Assembly: GCA_963695105.1 (NCBI GenBank)
Contig: CAVOGC010000004.1
Location: forward strand, 1-64,000
From: Competibacter sp963695105
GTDB lineage: Bacteria > Pseudomonadota > Gammaproteobacteria > Competibacterales > Competibacteraceae
Direction: 5' to 3'
Length of the DNA: 64,000 nucleotides
Below, in pieces: positions 16,791 to 25,329 of this stretch. The notes beneath the pieces were generated by a model that was given only the letters and a program-made list of their open reading frames with translations, did no database searches and was not told the origin of the DNA. Both the position numbers and the translations under genes were made by a program. Each line of letters starts with the position of its first letter. The stretch's first letter is position 1.

Positions 16791-17915
16791 TCAGGGCGCG
16801 GCTGCCGTGTTGGACCCCGTGGCAAGTCGTGCCAGCAGCTCCCGCCCGATCACCGCCGCCCGCCAGCCGTGGCGCAACGGCGAATCTTCGCCCAGCAGCA
16901 GTTTCTCCACATCCCACCGGTCGGCCAAACTCTGCGATGGAATGCGATAGTGATCCGCGCGGGCCGCAATCAGCACCAGCATTTCGTCCACCTCCGCCGC
17001 CTGCTCGGGCGGAAGATGAGGCCGAGAGGCGCGAGTCGGCCATTGCTCCGGAGGTTCGGCGCGGGCGGCGGCGATCCGCGCCAGCAGGGTTTCCCCCTGT
17101 CGTTGCATGGTGGTCGCCGGCAGGCCACGAATGCGCGACAGTTCGTCCAGGGTTTTCGGCATTCGCCGGGCCAGTTCGAGCAGCGCCGCATCATCGAGAA
17201 TCCAGCGGCGTGGCCGGTCGTGGGTACTGGCCCTTTCCTCGCGCCACGCCGCCAATGCCCGTAACACTGCCCGCTGCACACCGCGCAACCGGTTGTGCTC
17301 CCGGACTCGCCGCCAAGCTTCCAGCGGTTGCAACCGGTAACGATGAGGGGCGGCCAGCGCGGCGAAGTCCTCGGCCAGCGCGTCCAGCCAGCCGCGCGCC
17401 GCCAGCGCCGCCTGTTGCCGCTGGTACAACTCCCGCAGATAACGCACGTCGTCGGCCGCGTAAGCCAGCCATTCCGGCGCCAGCGGTCGGTGGCGCCAGT
17501 TGGCGCGAGTGTGGATTTTGTCCAGCTCCACGCCAAGCAGTTGGTGCACCAGGGCCGCATAGCCGATCTGGTTGCCGCAGCCCAGCACCAGCGCCGCCAA
17601 TTGAGTATCGAACACCGGCGTCGGCGCCGCGCCGCGCAGGTGGTAGAAGATTTCCAGATCCTGCTGCACGGCGTGCAGCACCTTGGTTACCGTCGGGTCG
17701 TAGAGCAGGTCCAGCAGCGGATCCAGGGAGGGCAGCGCCAGCGGATCGATACAGGCCACCCGGTCGGCGCTGGCAACCTGGATCAGACAAAGCTGCGGGT
17801 AAAAGGTCTGCTCGCGAATGAATTCGGTATCCAGCGCCAGCCAGGGTACGCCGCGCAGGTCGGCGCAGAAGTCGTTTAGCGCCGGCTGATCGACAATGTA
17901 GAGCAGGTCGCTCAT
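16791..17915 (-). CDS. rnd: Ribonuclease D
   Basis: 374 residues, as in E. coli RNase D (375). This 3'-5' exoribonuclease matures tRNA 3' ends and other stable RNAs. The DEDD exonuclease motifs are visible: LALDTEFIRE (Exo I), HAVQQDLEIF (Exo II) and YAADDVRYLRELY (Exo III). A C-terminal HRDC region follows (ILDDAALLELARRMPKTLDE). The start codon overlaps the moaC stop by four bases (ATGA), so the two are translationally coupled, an unusual but plausible pairing. Confidence 0.95.
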   Translation of the reverse strand: MSDLLYIVDQPALNDFCADLRGVPWLALDTEFIREQTFYPQLCLIQVASADRVACIDPLALPSLDPLLDLLYDPTVTKVLHAVQQDLEIFYHLRGAAPTPVFDTQLAALVLGCGNQIGYAALVHQLLGVELDKIHTRANWRHRPLAPEWLAYAADDVRYLRELYQRQQAALAARGWLDALAEDFAALAAPHRYRLQPLEAWRRVREHNRLRGVQRAVLRALAAWREERASTHDRPRRWILDDAALLELARRMPKTLDELSRIRGLPATTMQRQGETLLARIAAARAEPPEQWPTRASRPHLPPEQAAEVDEMLVLIAARADHYRIPSQSLADRWDVEKLLLGEDSPLRHGWRAAVIGRELLARLATGSNTAAAP

Positions 17916-18385
17916 GAACGCCGCCAAGCACCGGACCGGCCGCCAGTTTTTTCCAACAGGCGAATATCGGTCAAGGTCATGCCGCGATCCATCGCCTTGC
18001 ACATATCGTAGATCGTCAGCAGGGCGACTTGCACTGCGGTCAGCGCCTCCATTTCCACCCCGGTGCGGCCATGGGTTTCCACGGTGGCTCGGCAGCGGAC
18101 GGCGTTGCGCTCCGGCGAGGCTTGTAAATCCACCGCGATCCGGGTCAGGGCCAGCGGGTGACACAGCGGGATCAGGTCGGCGGTGCGTTTAGCGCCCATG
18201 ATACCGGCGATGCGCGCCACGCCCAGCACATCGCCCTTGGCGTGCGCGCCAGTGACGATGCGCTCCAGAGTCGCGGCTTGCATCAAAATGCAGCCCTCGG
18301 CGACAGCAGTCCGATGGGTGATGGCCTTGTCGCCGACATCCACCATGTGGGCTTCGCCGGCGGCGTTGAAATGAGTCAGGGGCAT
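17912..18385 (-). CDS. moaC: Cyclic pyranopterin monophosphate synthase MoaC
   Basis: 157 residues, close to the E. coli protein (161). It converts the MoaA product to cyclic pyranopterin monophosphate in molybdenum cofactor synthesis. Motifs include HMVDVGDKAITHRTAVAEG at the N terminus, GAKRTADLIPLCHPL, and GVEMEALTAVQVALLTIYDM with KAMDRGM. The open frame extends upstream, but MPLTHF gives the family N terminus. No other moa gene is in the window. The stop overlaps the rnd start. Confidence 0.95.
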   Translation of the reverse strand: MPLTHFNAAGEAHMVDVGDKAITHRTAVAEGCILMQAATLERIVTGAHAKGDVLGVARIAGIMGAKRTADLIPLCHPLALTRIAVDLQASPERNAVRCRATVETHGRTGVEMEALTAVQVALLTIYDMCKAMDRGMTLTDIRLLEKTGGRSGAWRRS

Positions 18386-18426
18386 GAGCAGGGGAAGGAC
18401 GGAAAGGCGATGCGGGGTAAACGCAT

Positions 18427-18450
18427 GGGGCGAGGATGGTTCCTCGCCCC
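18427..18450. repeat. Perfect hairpin between hppA and moaC
   Basis: GGGGCGAGG-ATGGTT-CCTCGCCCC is a 9-bp perfect stem in the 113-bp gap after hppA on the minus strand. It lacks a T run. It could partly end the hppA transcript or protect its 3' end. Confidence 0.45.
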
Positions 18451-18468
18451 GCGAAGATACTGTGGGTG

Positions 18469-18489
18469 GCACGGGCGGGAAGCCCGTGC
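18469..18489. repeat. REP-like palindrome (ACGGGC...GCCCGT)
   Basis: GCACGGGC-GGGAA-GCCCGTGC forms an 8-bp perfect stem ten bases behind the hppA stop. The same core occurs twice between livJ and livH (25274-25316), which makes it a dispersed repeat rather than a chance hairpin. Confidence 0.6.
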
Positions 18490-18498
18490 CGCATAACC

Positions 18499-20544
18499 TT
18501 ACATGGCCGCCAGCAACGGCACGATCAGCAACGCAACGATGTTGATGATCTTGATCAGCGGGTTGACCGCCGGACCGGCGGTATCCTTGTAGGGATCGCC
18601 GACGGTGTCGCCGGTGACCGAGGCCTTATGCGCCTCCGAGCCTTTGCCGCCGAAGTTGCCATCTTCGATGTACTTCTTGGCGTTATCCCAGGCGCCACCG
18701 CCGGCGGTCATGGAGATCGCCACGAACAGGCCGGTCACGATGGTGCCCATCAGCAGGCCACCCAAGGCTTTCGGACCGGCCTCGGGACCCATCAGCCAAG
18801 CCATGCCGAAGGCCACCACGATCGGTGTCAGCACCGGCAACAGCGAAGGCACGATCATTTCCTTGATCGCCGACTTGGTCAGCAAATCCACCGCCCGTGA
18901 ATAATCCGGCTTGGTCGTGCCTTCCATGATGCCGGGGATCTCGCGGAATTGCCGGCGCACTTCGACCACGACGCTGCCCGCGGCGCGACCGACCGCTTCC
19001 ATCGCCATCGCTCCGAACAGGAACGGGATCATGCCGCCGATGAACAGTCCGATGATCACCACCGGATCGGTCAGCTCGAAACTGACCTTAATGTCCGCGA
19101 GCGCCAGCTTATGCTCGAAATCGGCGAACAGCACCAGCGCCGCCAGCGCCGCCGAACCAATCGCGTAGCCCTTGGTTACGGCCTTGGTGGTGTTGCCGAC
19201 CGCGTCCAGCGGGTCGGTGATGCCGCGAATCTTCTCATCCATATCCGCCATTTCGGCAATACCGCCGGCGTTGTCGGTGATCGGCCCGTAAGCATCCAGG
19301 GCGACGATGATGCCGGCCATGGACAGCATTGAGGTTGCGGCAATGGCGATGCCGTACAGTCCGGCCCAAGAGTAGGACAGGCCGATGCTCAGGCAGACCG
19401 CCAACACCGGCAGGGCGGTCGCTTTCATCGACACCGCCAGACCGGCGATGATGTTGGTGGCGTGGCCGGTGGTGCAGGCTTCCGCCAGCTTTTGCACCGG
19501 GCTGAACTCGGTGGCGGTGTAATACTCGGTGAAGACCACCATGGCCGCGGTCAAACCCAGTCCCACCAGCGCCGAACCGTAAAGGCCCCAGGGGTTCTGG
19601 CCGCCCATCAGCACGAAGATGACGGGCAGGAAGGCCACCGCGGCGATACCGCCGGCTACCGCCAGCCCGCGATACAGGGCGTTCATGATTTTTTCGCCTT
19701 CGCGGGCCTTGACATAGAAGGTACCGACGATCGAGGCGATGATCGACACACCGCCCATCACCAGCGGCAGGACAATGGCGTTCTGGGTGGAGTCTCCCGT
19801 GAACATCAGGCTGCCGACCAGCATGGTGGCGATGATGGTCACGGCGTAGGTCTCGAACAGGTCGGCGGCCATGCCGGCGCAGTCGCCCACATTGTCGCCC
19901 ACGTTATCGGCGATCACCGCCGGATTGCGCGGATCGTCTTCGGGGATACCGGCTTCGACCTTGCCGACCAGGTCGGCGCCGACGTCAGCGCCCTTGGTGA
20001 AAATGCCGCCGCCCAGACGGGCGAAGATCGAGATCAGCGAACTGCCAAAGGCCAGTCCGACCAGCGGGCCGAGATCGGAAACCGCGCCGGTGAACCCACC
20101 CAGCAGCACGTAATAGCCCGCCACGCCGAGCAGACCCAGGCCGACCACCAGCAGGCCGGTGATCGCACCGCCGCGAAACGCCACTTGCAACGCTGCATTC
20201 AGACCATCATGCGCGGCTTGCGCGGTGCGAACGTTGGCGCGCACCGAAACGTACATGCCAATGTAACCAGCGACGCCCGAGCAGATCGCGCCGATGGCGA
20301 AGCCGATGGCCGACAGCGCGCCCAGGGTGAAAAAGATCACCACGCCAATGACCACGCCAACGATGGCGATGGTGGTGTACTGCCGGTTCAGGTAGGCGCT
20401 GGCGCCTTCCTGGACGGCAGAGGCGATTTCCTGCATCCGGGCATTGCCGGCATCCTTGGCCAATACCCATTTAACCGACTGGACGCCGTAGATGAGCGCG
20501 CCGATGGCGCAGACTAACGCGATGATCAATCCTACCGCCGCCAT
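18499..20544 (-). CDS. hppA: K+-independent proton-pumping pyrophosphatase
   Basis: 681 residues with about 16 membrane segments. It couples hydrolysis of pyrophosphate to H+ transport across the inner membrane. The substrate-binding loop is intact (FTKGADVGADLVGKVEAGIP, then DDPRNPAVIADNVGDNVGDC). Residues that separate the two classes are Lys at ~454 and Thr at ~457 in GNTTKAVTKGYAIGS. K+-dependent enzymes have Ala at the first of these, so this one should not need potassium. The ATG at 20544 follows CTGGAGGAACC at good spacing; the frame continues upstream without family sequence. The soluble pyrophosphatase gene lies just upstream on the same strand. Confidence 0.95.
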   Translation of the reverse strand: MAAVGLIIALVCAIGALIYGVQSVKWVLAKDAGNARMQEIASAVQEGASAYLNRQYTTIAIVGVVIGVVIFFTLGALSAIGFAIGAICSGVAGYIGMYVSVRANVRTAQAAHDGLNAALQVAFRGGAITGLLVVGLGLLGVAGYYVLLGGFTGAVSDLGPLVGLAFGSSLISIFARLGGGIFTKGADVGADLVGKVEAGIPEDDPRNPAVIADNVGDNVGDCAGMAADLFETYAVTIIATMLVGSLMFTGDSTQNAIVLPLVMGGVSIIASIVGTFYVKAREGEKIMNALYRGLAVAGGIAAVAFLPVIFVLMGGQNPWGLYGSALVGLGLTAAMVVFTEYYTATEFSPVQKLAEACTTGHATNIIAGLAVSMKATALPVLAVCLSIGLSYSWAGLYGIAIAATSMLSMAGIIVALDAYGPITDNAGGIAEMADMDEKIRGITDPLDAVGNTTKAVTKGYAIGSAALAALVLFADFEHKLALADIKVSFELTDPVVIIGLFIGGMIPFLFGAMAMEAVGRAAGSVVVEVRRQFREIPGIMEGTTKPDYSRAVDLLTKSAIKEMIVPSLLPVLTPIVVAFGMAWLMGPEAGPKALGGLLMGTIVTGLFVAISMTAGGGAWDNAKKYIEDGNFGGKGSEAHKASVTGDTVGDPYKDTAGPAVNPLIKIINIVALLIVPLLAAM

Positions 20545-20848
20545 GACAAGGTTCCTCCAGGATGTGAATAACGTATCCGCATGATATTCTCCCAATTATT
20601 GTGCGATATTTGTTCATTTATTCGCGCGACCGGCCGGGCGAATCCCGGAACCCGGTTTGGACGCGACGTCATGTCCAAGTCACCGGGCGGGGGAATCCGG
20701 AACGACCTTTCACACTTCCCTAAGAATAGGTCAAGGATAACCATAACATACAGCCACGATCATCGGCGACCACCAACGCTTGGCCCGTTGCGACCGCGCG
20801 GCGCGCGGCGCGCGGAGGTGACAGCAGGCTGTGAAAGGGTCCTCCGCT
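20545..20848. promoter_or_regulatory. Gap between ppa and hppA
   Basis: 304 bp between two co-oriented pyrophosphatase genes. It has a GC-rich alternating segment (GCGCGGCGCGCGGCGCGCGG, ~20798-20817) right behind ppa that could fold, and an AT-richer part (20580-20625, 20735-20755) before hppA. This suggests hppA has its own promoter. No coding remnant is visible. Confidence 0.4.
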
Positions 20849-21388
20849 TTACTTATTGTTTTCCTGGTTATAGCGTTCCACGCTCTCTAAAATCTCGGTC
20901 TTAGCCTCTTCCAAGCCACCCCAGCCGTCGAGCTGAACCCATTTGCCGGAATCGAGATCCTTGTAGTGCTGGAAAAAATGGGCGATTTGATTCAACTGCG
21001 CCTTGGACATCTGTTCGACCGACTCGATATGGTCGTACAGGGCGCATTCCTGCTTGATGGGCACCGCCAGCAGCTTGGCGTCTCCGCCTCCTTCATCGGT
21101 CATTTTCAGCACGCCCAGAGGCCGGCAACGCACCACGCAACCGCTGATGACCGGCAACGGGGCCACCACCAGCACGTCCAGTGGATCGCCATCCTCGCAA
21201 AGCGTGTTGGGGATGTAGCCGTAGTTGCAGGGATAGTGCATCGCGGTGTTCATGAAACGGTCCACGAACAGCGCGCCGGATTCCTTGTCCACTTCGTACT
21301 TCACCGGGTCGGAATGCGCGGGGATTTCGACGATGACGTTGAACTCGTCCGGAAGATTGTGACCGGCGCCTACTCTGTCCAGAATCAT
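20849..21388 (-). CDS. ppa: Soluble inorganic pyrophosphatase (family I)
   Basis: 179 residues. It hydrolyses pyrophosphate in the cytoplasm, pulling biosynthetic reactions forward. Family I residues are present: VIVEIPAHSDPVKYEVDK, FVDRFMNTAMHYPCNYGYIP, the metal-binding signature DGDPLDVLV, and KLLAVP with the C-terminal HFFQHYKDLDSGKWV. The start MILDRVGAG matches the usual N terminus. Its position upstream of a membrane pyrophosphatase means the cell can either waste or conserve pyrophosphate energy. Confidence 0.96.
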   Translation of the reverse strand: MILDRVGAGHNLPDEFNVIVEIPAHSDPVKYEVDKESGALFVDRFMNTAMHYPCNYGYIPNTLCEDGDPLDVLVVAPLPVISGCVVRCRPLGVLKMTDEGGGDAKLLAVPIKQECALYDHIESVEQMSKAQLNQIAHFFQHYKDLDSGKWVQLDGWGGLEEAKTEILESVERYNQENNK

Positions 21389-21547
21389 GGAACTTGCCTT
21401 TTTGTAGTAATGCCGAGTTGATCGAGGGGAGGGTATTTATACTACAACAAGGTCGGACACTTGGCAGCATGGCGGTGCCGGCGTCTTGTGGGCAACATGT
21501 GTCTTGCGGTGGTGGTGGCGGGGACGGTGCGATCCGGCTGCGGGCGC

Positions 21548-22252
21548 TCAGCCGCCCAGATAAGCCTTCCGCACCTCATCGTTGGCCAGCAGGTTGGCGC
21601 CGGTGTCAGCCAGCACGATCCGGCCGGTTTCCAGCACGTAGCCGCGGTCGGCCAGTTGCAGGGCGCGGTGGGCGTTCTGTTCGACCAGAAAGATGGTCAC
21701 GCCCTCCTCGCGGATCTCCTTCAGAATCTGAAAGATCTGGGCGATGATGATCGGCGCCAGCCCCAATGAAGGCTCGTCCAGCAGCAACAGATTGGGCCGG
21801 CTCATCAGGCCACGACCGATGGCCAGCATCTGTTGTTCGCCGCCGGACAGAGTGCCGCCGCGCTGGCCACGGCGTTCCTTGAGCCGTGGAAACAGGGTAA
21901 ATACCCGCTCCAGATCGGTTTCCAGCCGCGCCTTGTCGGCAAAAAAACCACCCATTTGCAGATTTTCCTGCACGGTCAAACCGGAGAAAATACGCCGCCC
22001 TTCCGGCACCAGCGCCAGCCCGCACTGCATGATGACGTGGGTCGGCTTGCGAGTGATGTCCTGCCCTTCGAAGATCACGCTGCCGTTCGTTGCCCGCGGC
22101 GAGCCACAGATGGTCATGAGCAAGGTGCTTTTGCCGGCGCCGTTGGCGCCGATCAGGGTGACGATTTCGCCGGGATGCACCTCCAGCGAGACCCCCTTGA
22201 GCGCCTCGATTTGGCCATAGAAAGTGTGGACGCTGTCCAGTTTCAACATCAT
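21548..22252 (-). CDS. livF: Branched-chain amino acid ABC transporter ATPase LivF
   Basis: 234 residues of an ABC ATPase. Walker A is GANGAGKSTLL, the signature LSGGEQQMLAIGRGL, Walker B LLLLDEPSLGLAP, and the H-loop region includes FLVEQNAHRAL. The size and the YGQIEALKGVSL opening match LivF. The ATG at 22252 overlaps the livG stop in a TGATG arrangement, so translation is coupled. Last gene of livJHMGF. Confidence 0.95.
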   Translation of the reverse strand: MMLKLDSVHTFYGQIEALKGVSLEVHPGEIVTLIGANGAGKSTLLMTICGSPRATNGSVIFEGQDITRKPTHVIMQCGLALVPEGRRIFSGLTVQENLQMGGFFADKARLETDLERVFTLFPRLKERRGQRGGTLSGGEQQMLAIGRGLMSRPNLLLLDEPSLGLAPIIIAQIFQILKEIREEGVTIFLVEQNAHRALQLADRGYVLETGRIVLADTGANLLANDEVRKAYLGG

Positions 22253-23061
22253 CACTCTTCCCCTAAATACGCCTTGATCACCCGCGGATCGCTGCGGATT
22301 TCATTCGGCGTGCCGGTGGCGATCGGCCGGCCGTACTCCATGACCAGGATCTCGTCGGAAATACCCATGACCAGACTCATATCGTGCTCGATCAGCAGCA
22401 CCGCCACATCATGTTCGGCGCGCAACTCATTGATCAGCCGATCCAGATCGCGGGTTTCCTGCGGGTTGAGGCCGGCCGCCGGTTCGTCCAGCATCAGCAA
22501 CTTAGGTTGCGTAATCATGCAACGGGCGATCTCCAACCGCCGTTGCTGACCGTAGGCGAGATTGCCGGCCTCACGATTGGCTACCGGCAATAAATTGACT
22601 TTTTCCAGCCAGAACGCCGCCCGTTCCAGCGCCTCGGCCTCGGCGCGACGATACTTGGGGGTTTTAAACAAGCCGTGCAAAAACCGGGTTTCCAGTTGCG
22701 TATGCTGGGAAATCAGCAGGTTCTCGACCACAGTCATATTCTTGAACAGCCGCACGTTCTGAAAAGTGCGTACCAGCCCCAGTCGGGCGATGCGATGACT
22801 GGGCAGACCCTGAATTGATTCACCGTCCAACAGCACGGTTCCCGAAGTCGGTCGATAAAAACCACCGATGCAGTTGAAGACGGTGGTCTTACCCGCGCCA
22901 TTGGGACCGATAACGGCAAAAATCCGGTGGCGACGCACATCGAACTGGACGTTATCCACCGCCAGCAGTCCGCCGAAGCGCATGCTTAGATTACGGACTT
23001 GCAGTAAGGAGCGGTCCATCGGTGCGGTAATGGGCGTGGCGAGAGGAATCGCCTTACTCAT
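22252..23061 (-). CDS. livG: Branched-chain amino acid ABC transporter ATPase LivG
   Basis: 269 residues. Walker A is GPNGAGKTTVFN, the signature LAYGQQRRLEIARCM, and Walker B LLMLDEPAAGLNP, followed by LLIEHDMSLVMGISD. The LivG-type segment between Walker A and the signature (GLVRTFQNVRLFKNMTVVEN) is present. The start overlaps the livM end by 8 bp. The first ~17 residues precede the usual start of the fold and may be an extension; an internal ATG (MDRSLLQV) is possible. Confidence 0.95.
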   Translation of the reverse strand: MSKAIPLATPITAPMDRSLLQVRNLSMRFGGLLAVDNVQFDVRRHRIFAVIGPNGAGKTTVFNCIGGFYRPTSGTVLLDGESIQGLPSHRIARLGLVRTFQNVRLFKNMTVVENLLISQHTQLETRFLHGLFKTPKYRRAEAEALERAAFWLEKVNLLPVANREAGNLAYGQQRRLEIARCMITQPKLLMLDEPAAGLNPQETRDLDRLINELRAEHDVAVLLIEHDMSLVMGISDEILVMEYGRPIATGTPNEIRSDPRVIKAYLGEE

Positions 23062-24313
23062 TTGAACTTTCCGCGCGTACCGGCAGTTCCAGCCGGGGCC
23101 GAGTGGCTGGCAACAACCCTTGGGGTCGCCAGATCATCATCAGCACCAGCACCAGACCGAAGATCAACATGCGGTATTCGGCGAACTGCCGGGCAATCTC
23201 CGGCAGCGCGGTCAGGGCGATGGCGGCCAGAATGACCCCGATTTGGGAACCCATACCGCCGAGCACCACGATGGCCAAGACAATGGCGGACTCGATGAAG
23301 GTAAAGGATTCGGGGTTGATGAAGCCCTGCCGAGCCGCGAAGAACGCGCCGGCGAAACCGGCGGTCGACGCCCCGAAACCGAATGCGGAGAGTTTGATGG
23401 TGGTTGGATTCAAGCCCAGCGAGCGGCAGGCGATTTCATCTTCCCGCAAAGCCTCCCAGGCCCGTCCCACTGGCATGCTGATCAAGCGGTTGATCACATA
23501 GAGGATCAGCAGGGTCATCACCAGCGCCACCAAGTAGAGAAAGACCACGGTGTCAGCGCCGCTGTAATCGAGGCCGAAGAATTCATGAAAAGTGGCTCCA
23601 CTCTTGATGCTTGGCTGGCGGGCGAATTCCAGGCCAAACAGGGTCGGTTTGGGGATATTGCCAATCCCATCCGGCCCACCGGTTAAATGATCCAAATTGT
23701 TCAGCAGCAGGCGGATGATCTCGCCGAAGCCCAAAGTGACAATGGCCAAATAATCACCGCGCAGTCGCAAGACCGGAAACCCCAGCAAGCAACCGGTGGT
23801 GGCCGCCATGATCACGCACAGCGGTAGACATTCCCAAAAGGACAGGCCGAAATGCATCGACAGCAGAGCGTAGCCATAGGCGCCCACCGCGTAAAAGGCC
23901 ACGTAACCCAAGTCCAGCAGCCCGGCGAAGCCCACTACCACGTTCAAGCCCAGACCGAGCATGACGTAGATCAGCGCCAGCGTGGCAATGTCCACCGAAC
24001 CTCGCGAGGCGGTAAATGGCCAGATCGCGGCGGCAACGATGACCAGGGCTAGTAAAAGCGGACGATAGGCCGTCGGCAAATGGGTCGGCAGGGGTAGCCG
24101 GCGGGTGATATGCATCAGGCCAGAAACCGCTTTCAAGGGAACCTGAAGCAGTCGCACCACAAACACCACCGCCATGGCCAGCAATACCGGCAGTGGGTCC
24201 CCTTCCAGGGAGACGTCGATGCCTTCGACCTGAATCTGAATACCGAGAATCGGTACTGTGAGCAATCCGGCCAACAGGGCGACCAGCGCCGCCTCGGAAA
24301 AGTGTCTGGGCAT
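23054..24313 (-). CDS. livM: Branched-chain amino acid ABC permease LivM
   Basis: 419 residues, the long form of LivM as in E. coli. The first ~100 residues add extra hydrophobic segments before the core permease. The core shows ALIYVMLGLGLNVVVGFAGL, LDLGYVAFYAVGAYGYAL and the EAA-like cytoplasmic loop (GRAWEALREDEIACRSLGLN). Forms the inner-membrane channel with LivH. Six bases separate it from livH. Confidence 0.95.
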   Translation of the reverse strand: MPRHFSEAALVALLAGLLTVPILGIQIQVEGIDVSLEGDPLPVLLAMAVVFVVRLLQVPLKAVSGLMHITRRLPLPTHLPTAYRPLLLALVIVAAAIWPFTASRGSVDIATLALIYVMLGLGLNVVVGFAGLLDLGYVAFYAVGAYGYALLSMHFGLSFWECLPLCVIMAATTGCLLGFPVLRLRGDYLAIVTLGFGEIIRLLLNNLDHLTGGPDGIGNIPKPTLFGLEFARQPSIKSGATFHEFFGLDYSGADTVVFLYLVALVMTLLILYVINRLISMPVGRAWEALREDEIACRSLGLNPTTIKLSAFGFGASTAGFAGAFFAARQGFINPESFTFIESAIVLAIVVLGGMGSQIGVILAAIALTALPEIARQFAEYRMLIFGLVLVLMMIWRPQGLLPATRPRLELPVRAESSNE

Positions 24314-24319
24314 CGCTGT

Positions 24320-25237
24320 TTATACCTTTTCGATCTCAGGCTTGCCCAGCAACCCGGTCGGACGAAACAGCAACACCAACACCAACAGGCTAAACGCCAC
24401 CACATCCTTGTACTCGGTAAGCAGATAGGCCGAGGCGAAGCTTTCCGACAGCCCTAGAATTATACCTCCCAGCATCGCGCCGGGAATGCTGCCGATGCCG
24501 CCCAGCACGGCCGCAGTGAAGGCTTTAATACCGGCATCAAAGCCGATGAAGGGGTTGATCTTGCCGATATACAAGCTGATCAGCACTCCGGCGACTGCCG
24601 CCAGGGCCGCGCCCAACACGAAAGTCAGGGAAATCACCCGGTTCGTATCGATACCCAGCAGGTTGGTCATCGTCAGATCCTGAGAGCAGGCGCGACAGGC
24701 TCGCCCCAGGCGCGAACGGGCGATGAACAGAGTCAGTGCAGTCATGAAAACCACGGTCACGACGGCGATCAACACCTGCATGTAGGACAGATAGACCTGA
24801 AAACCGTCTTCGGGGCCAAATCGCCAGCCACCGCTGATCAACGGTTGCATGGACAAATCCCGGGCGCCTTGGCCGATCTGTACATAGTTTTGCAGAAAGA
24901 TGGACATACCAATCGCTGAGATCAACGGTATCAAGCGGGGTCTGCCGCGCAACGGTCGATAGGCCACCCGCTCGATGGTCCAACCATAGGCGCTGGTAAT
25001 CACAATACTGACCACCAAGGTGAACAGTAAAATCAGGGGAACAGTCTCTACACCGAACTGAACGGTGAGGGCGGTGATGGTGAGTAACCCGATATAGGCG
25101 CTGATCATGTAAATCTCGCCGTGAGCGAAATTGATCATGCCGATGATGCCGTACACCATGGTGTAGCCGATGGCGATCAGGGCATAGATGCTGCCCAAGG
25201 TCAGACCGTTGATGACCTGCTGAAAGAATTCGAGCAT
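24320..25237 (-). CDS. livH: Branched-chain amino acid ABC permease LivH
   Basis: 305 residues (E. coli LivH 308). Typical segments are FFQQVINGLTLGSIYALIAI, GMINFAHGEIYMI, and the EAA-like loop GRACRACSQDLTMTNLLGID. Start chosen at MLEFFQQ, which gives the standard N terminus. No Shine-Dalgarno sequence precedes it (the coding strand reads CCGGTTCCTCC before the ATG), so initiation may be weak. The open frame continues upstream into the REP repeats and is not coding there. Confidence 0.93.
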   Translation of the reverse strand: MLEFFQQVINGLTLGSIYALIAIGYTMVYGIIGMINFAHGEIYMISAYIGLLTITALTVQFGVETVPLILLFTLVVSIVITSAYGWTIERVAYRPLRGRPRLIPLISAIGMSIFLQNYVQIGQGARDLSMQPLISGGWRFGPEDGFQVYLSYMQVLIAVVTVVFMTALTLFIARSRLGRACRACSQDLTMTNLLGIDTNRVISLTFVLGAALAAVAGVLISLYIGKINPFIGFDAGIKAFTAAVLGGIGSIPGAMLGGIILGLSESFASAYLLTEYKDVVAFSLLVLVLLFRPTGLLGKPEIEKV

Positions 25238-25273
25238 GGAGGAACCGGATGTGGGCGCTGGGCGGGCGATGTA

Positions 25274-25316
25274 GAACGGGCTTCCAGCCCGTTCAAACAC
25301 GGGCTGGAAGCCCGTG
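25274..25316. repeat. Pair of oppositely arranged REP-like palindromes between livJ and livH
   Basis: Two hairpins stand side by side: GAACGGGC-TTCCA-GCCCGTTC (25274-25294) and CACGGGC-TGGAA-GCCCGTG (25298-25316). Their loops are reverse complements, so the pair is a small inverted module, like BIMEs in enterobacteria. GTTCAAA at 25291 and TTTGAAC at 25321 flank the second unit. A third copy follows hppA. In this place they probably shield the livJ message 3' end, giving more binding protein than permease. Confidence 0.7.
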
Positions 25317-25329
25317 CTGCTTTGAACAG

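Noticed and set aside
19462..20517. 351-codon plus-strand frame
   Set aside because: Antisense of hppA, made of Gly/His/Gln/Asp-rich sequence without domains.
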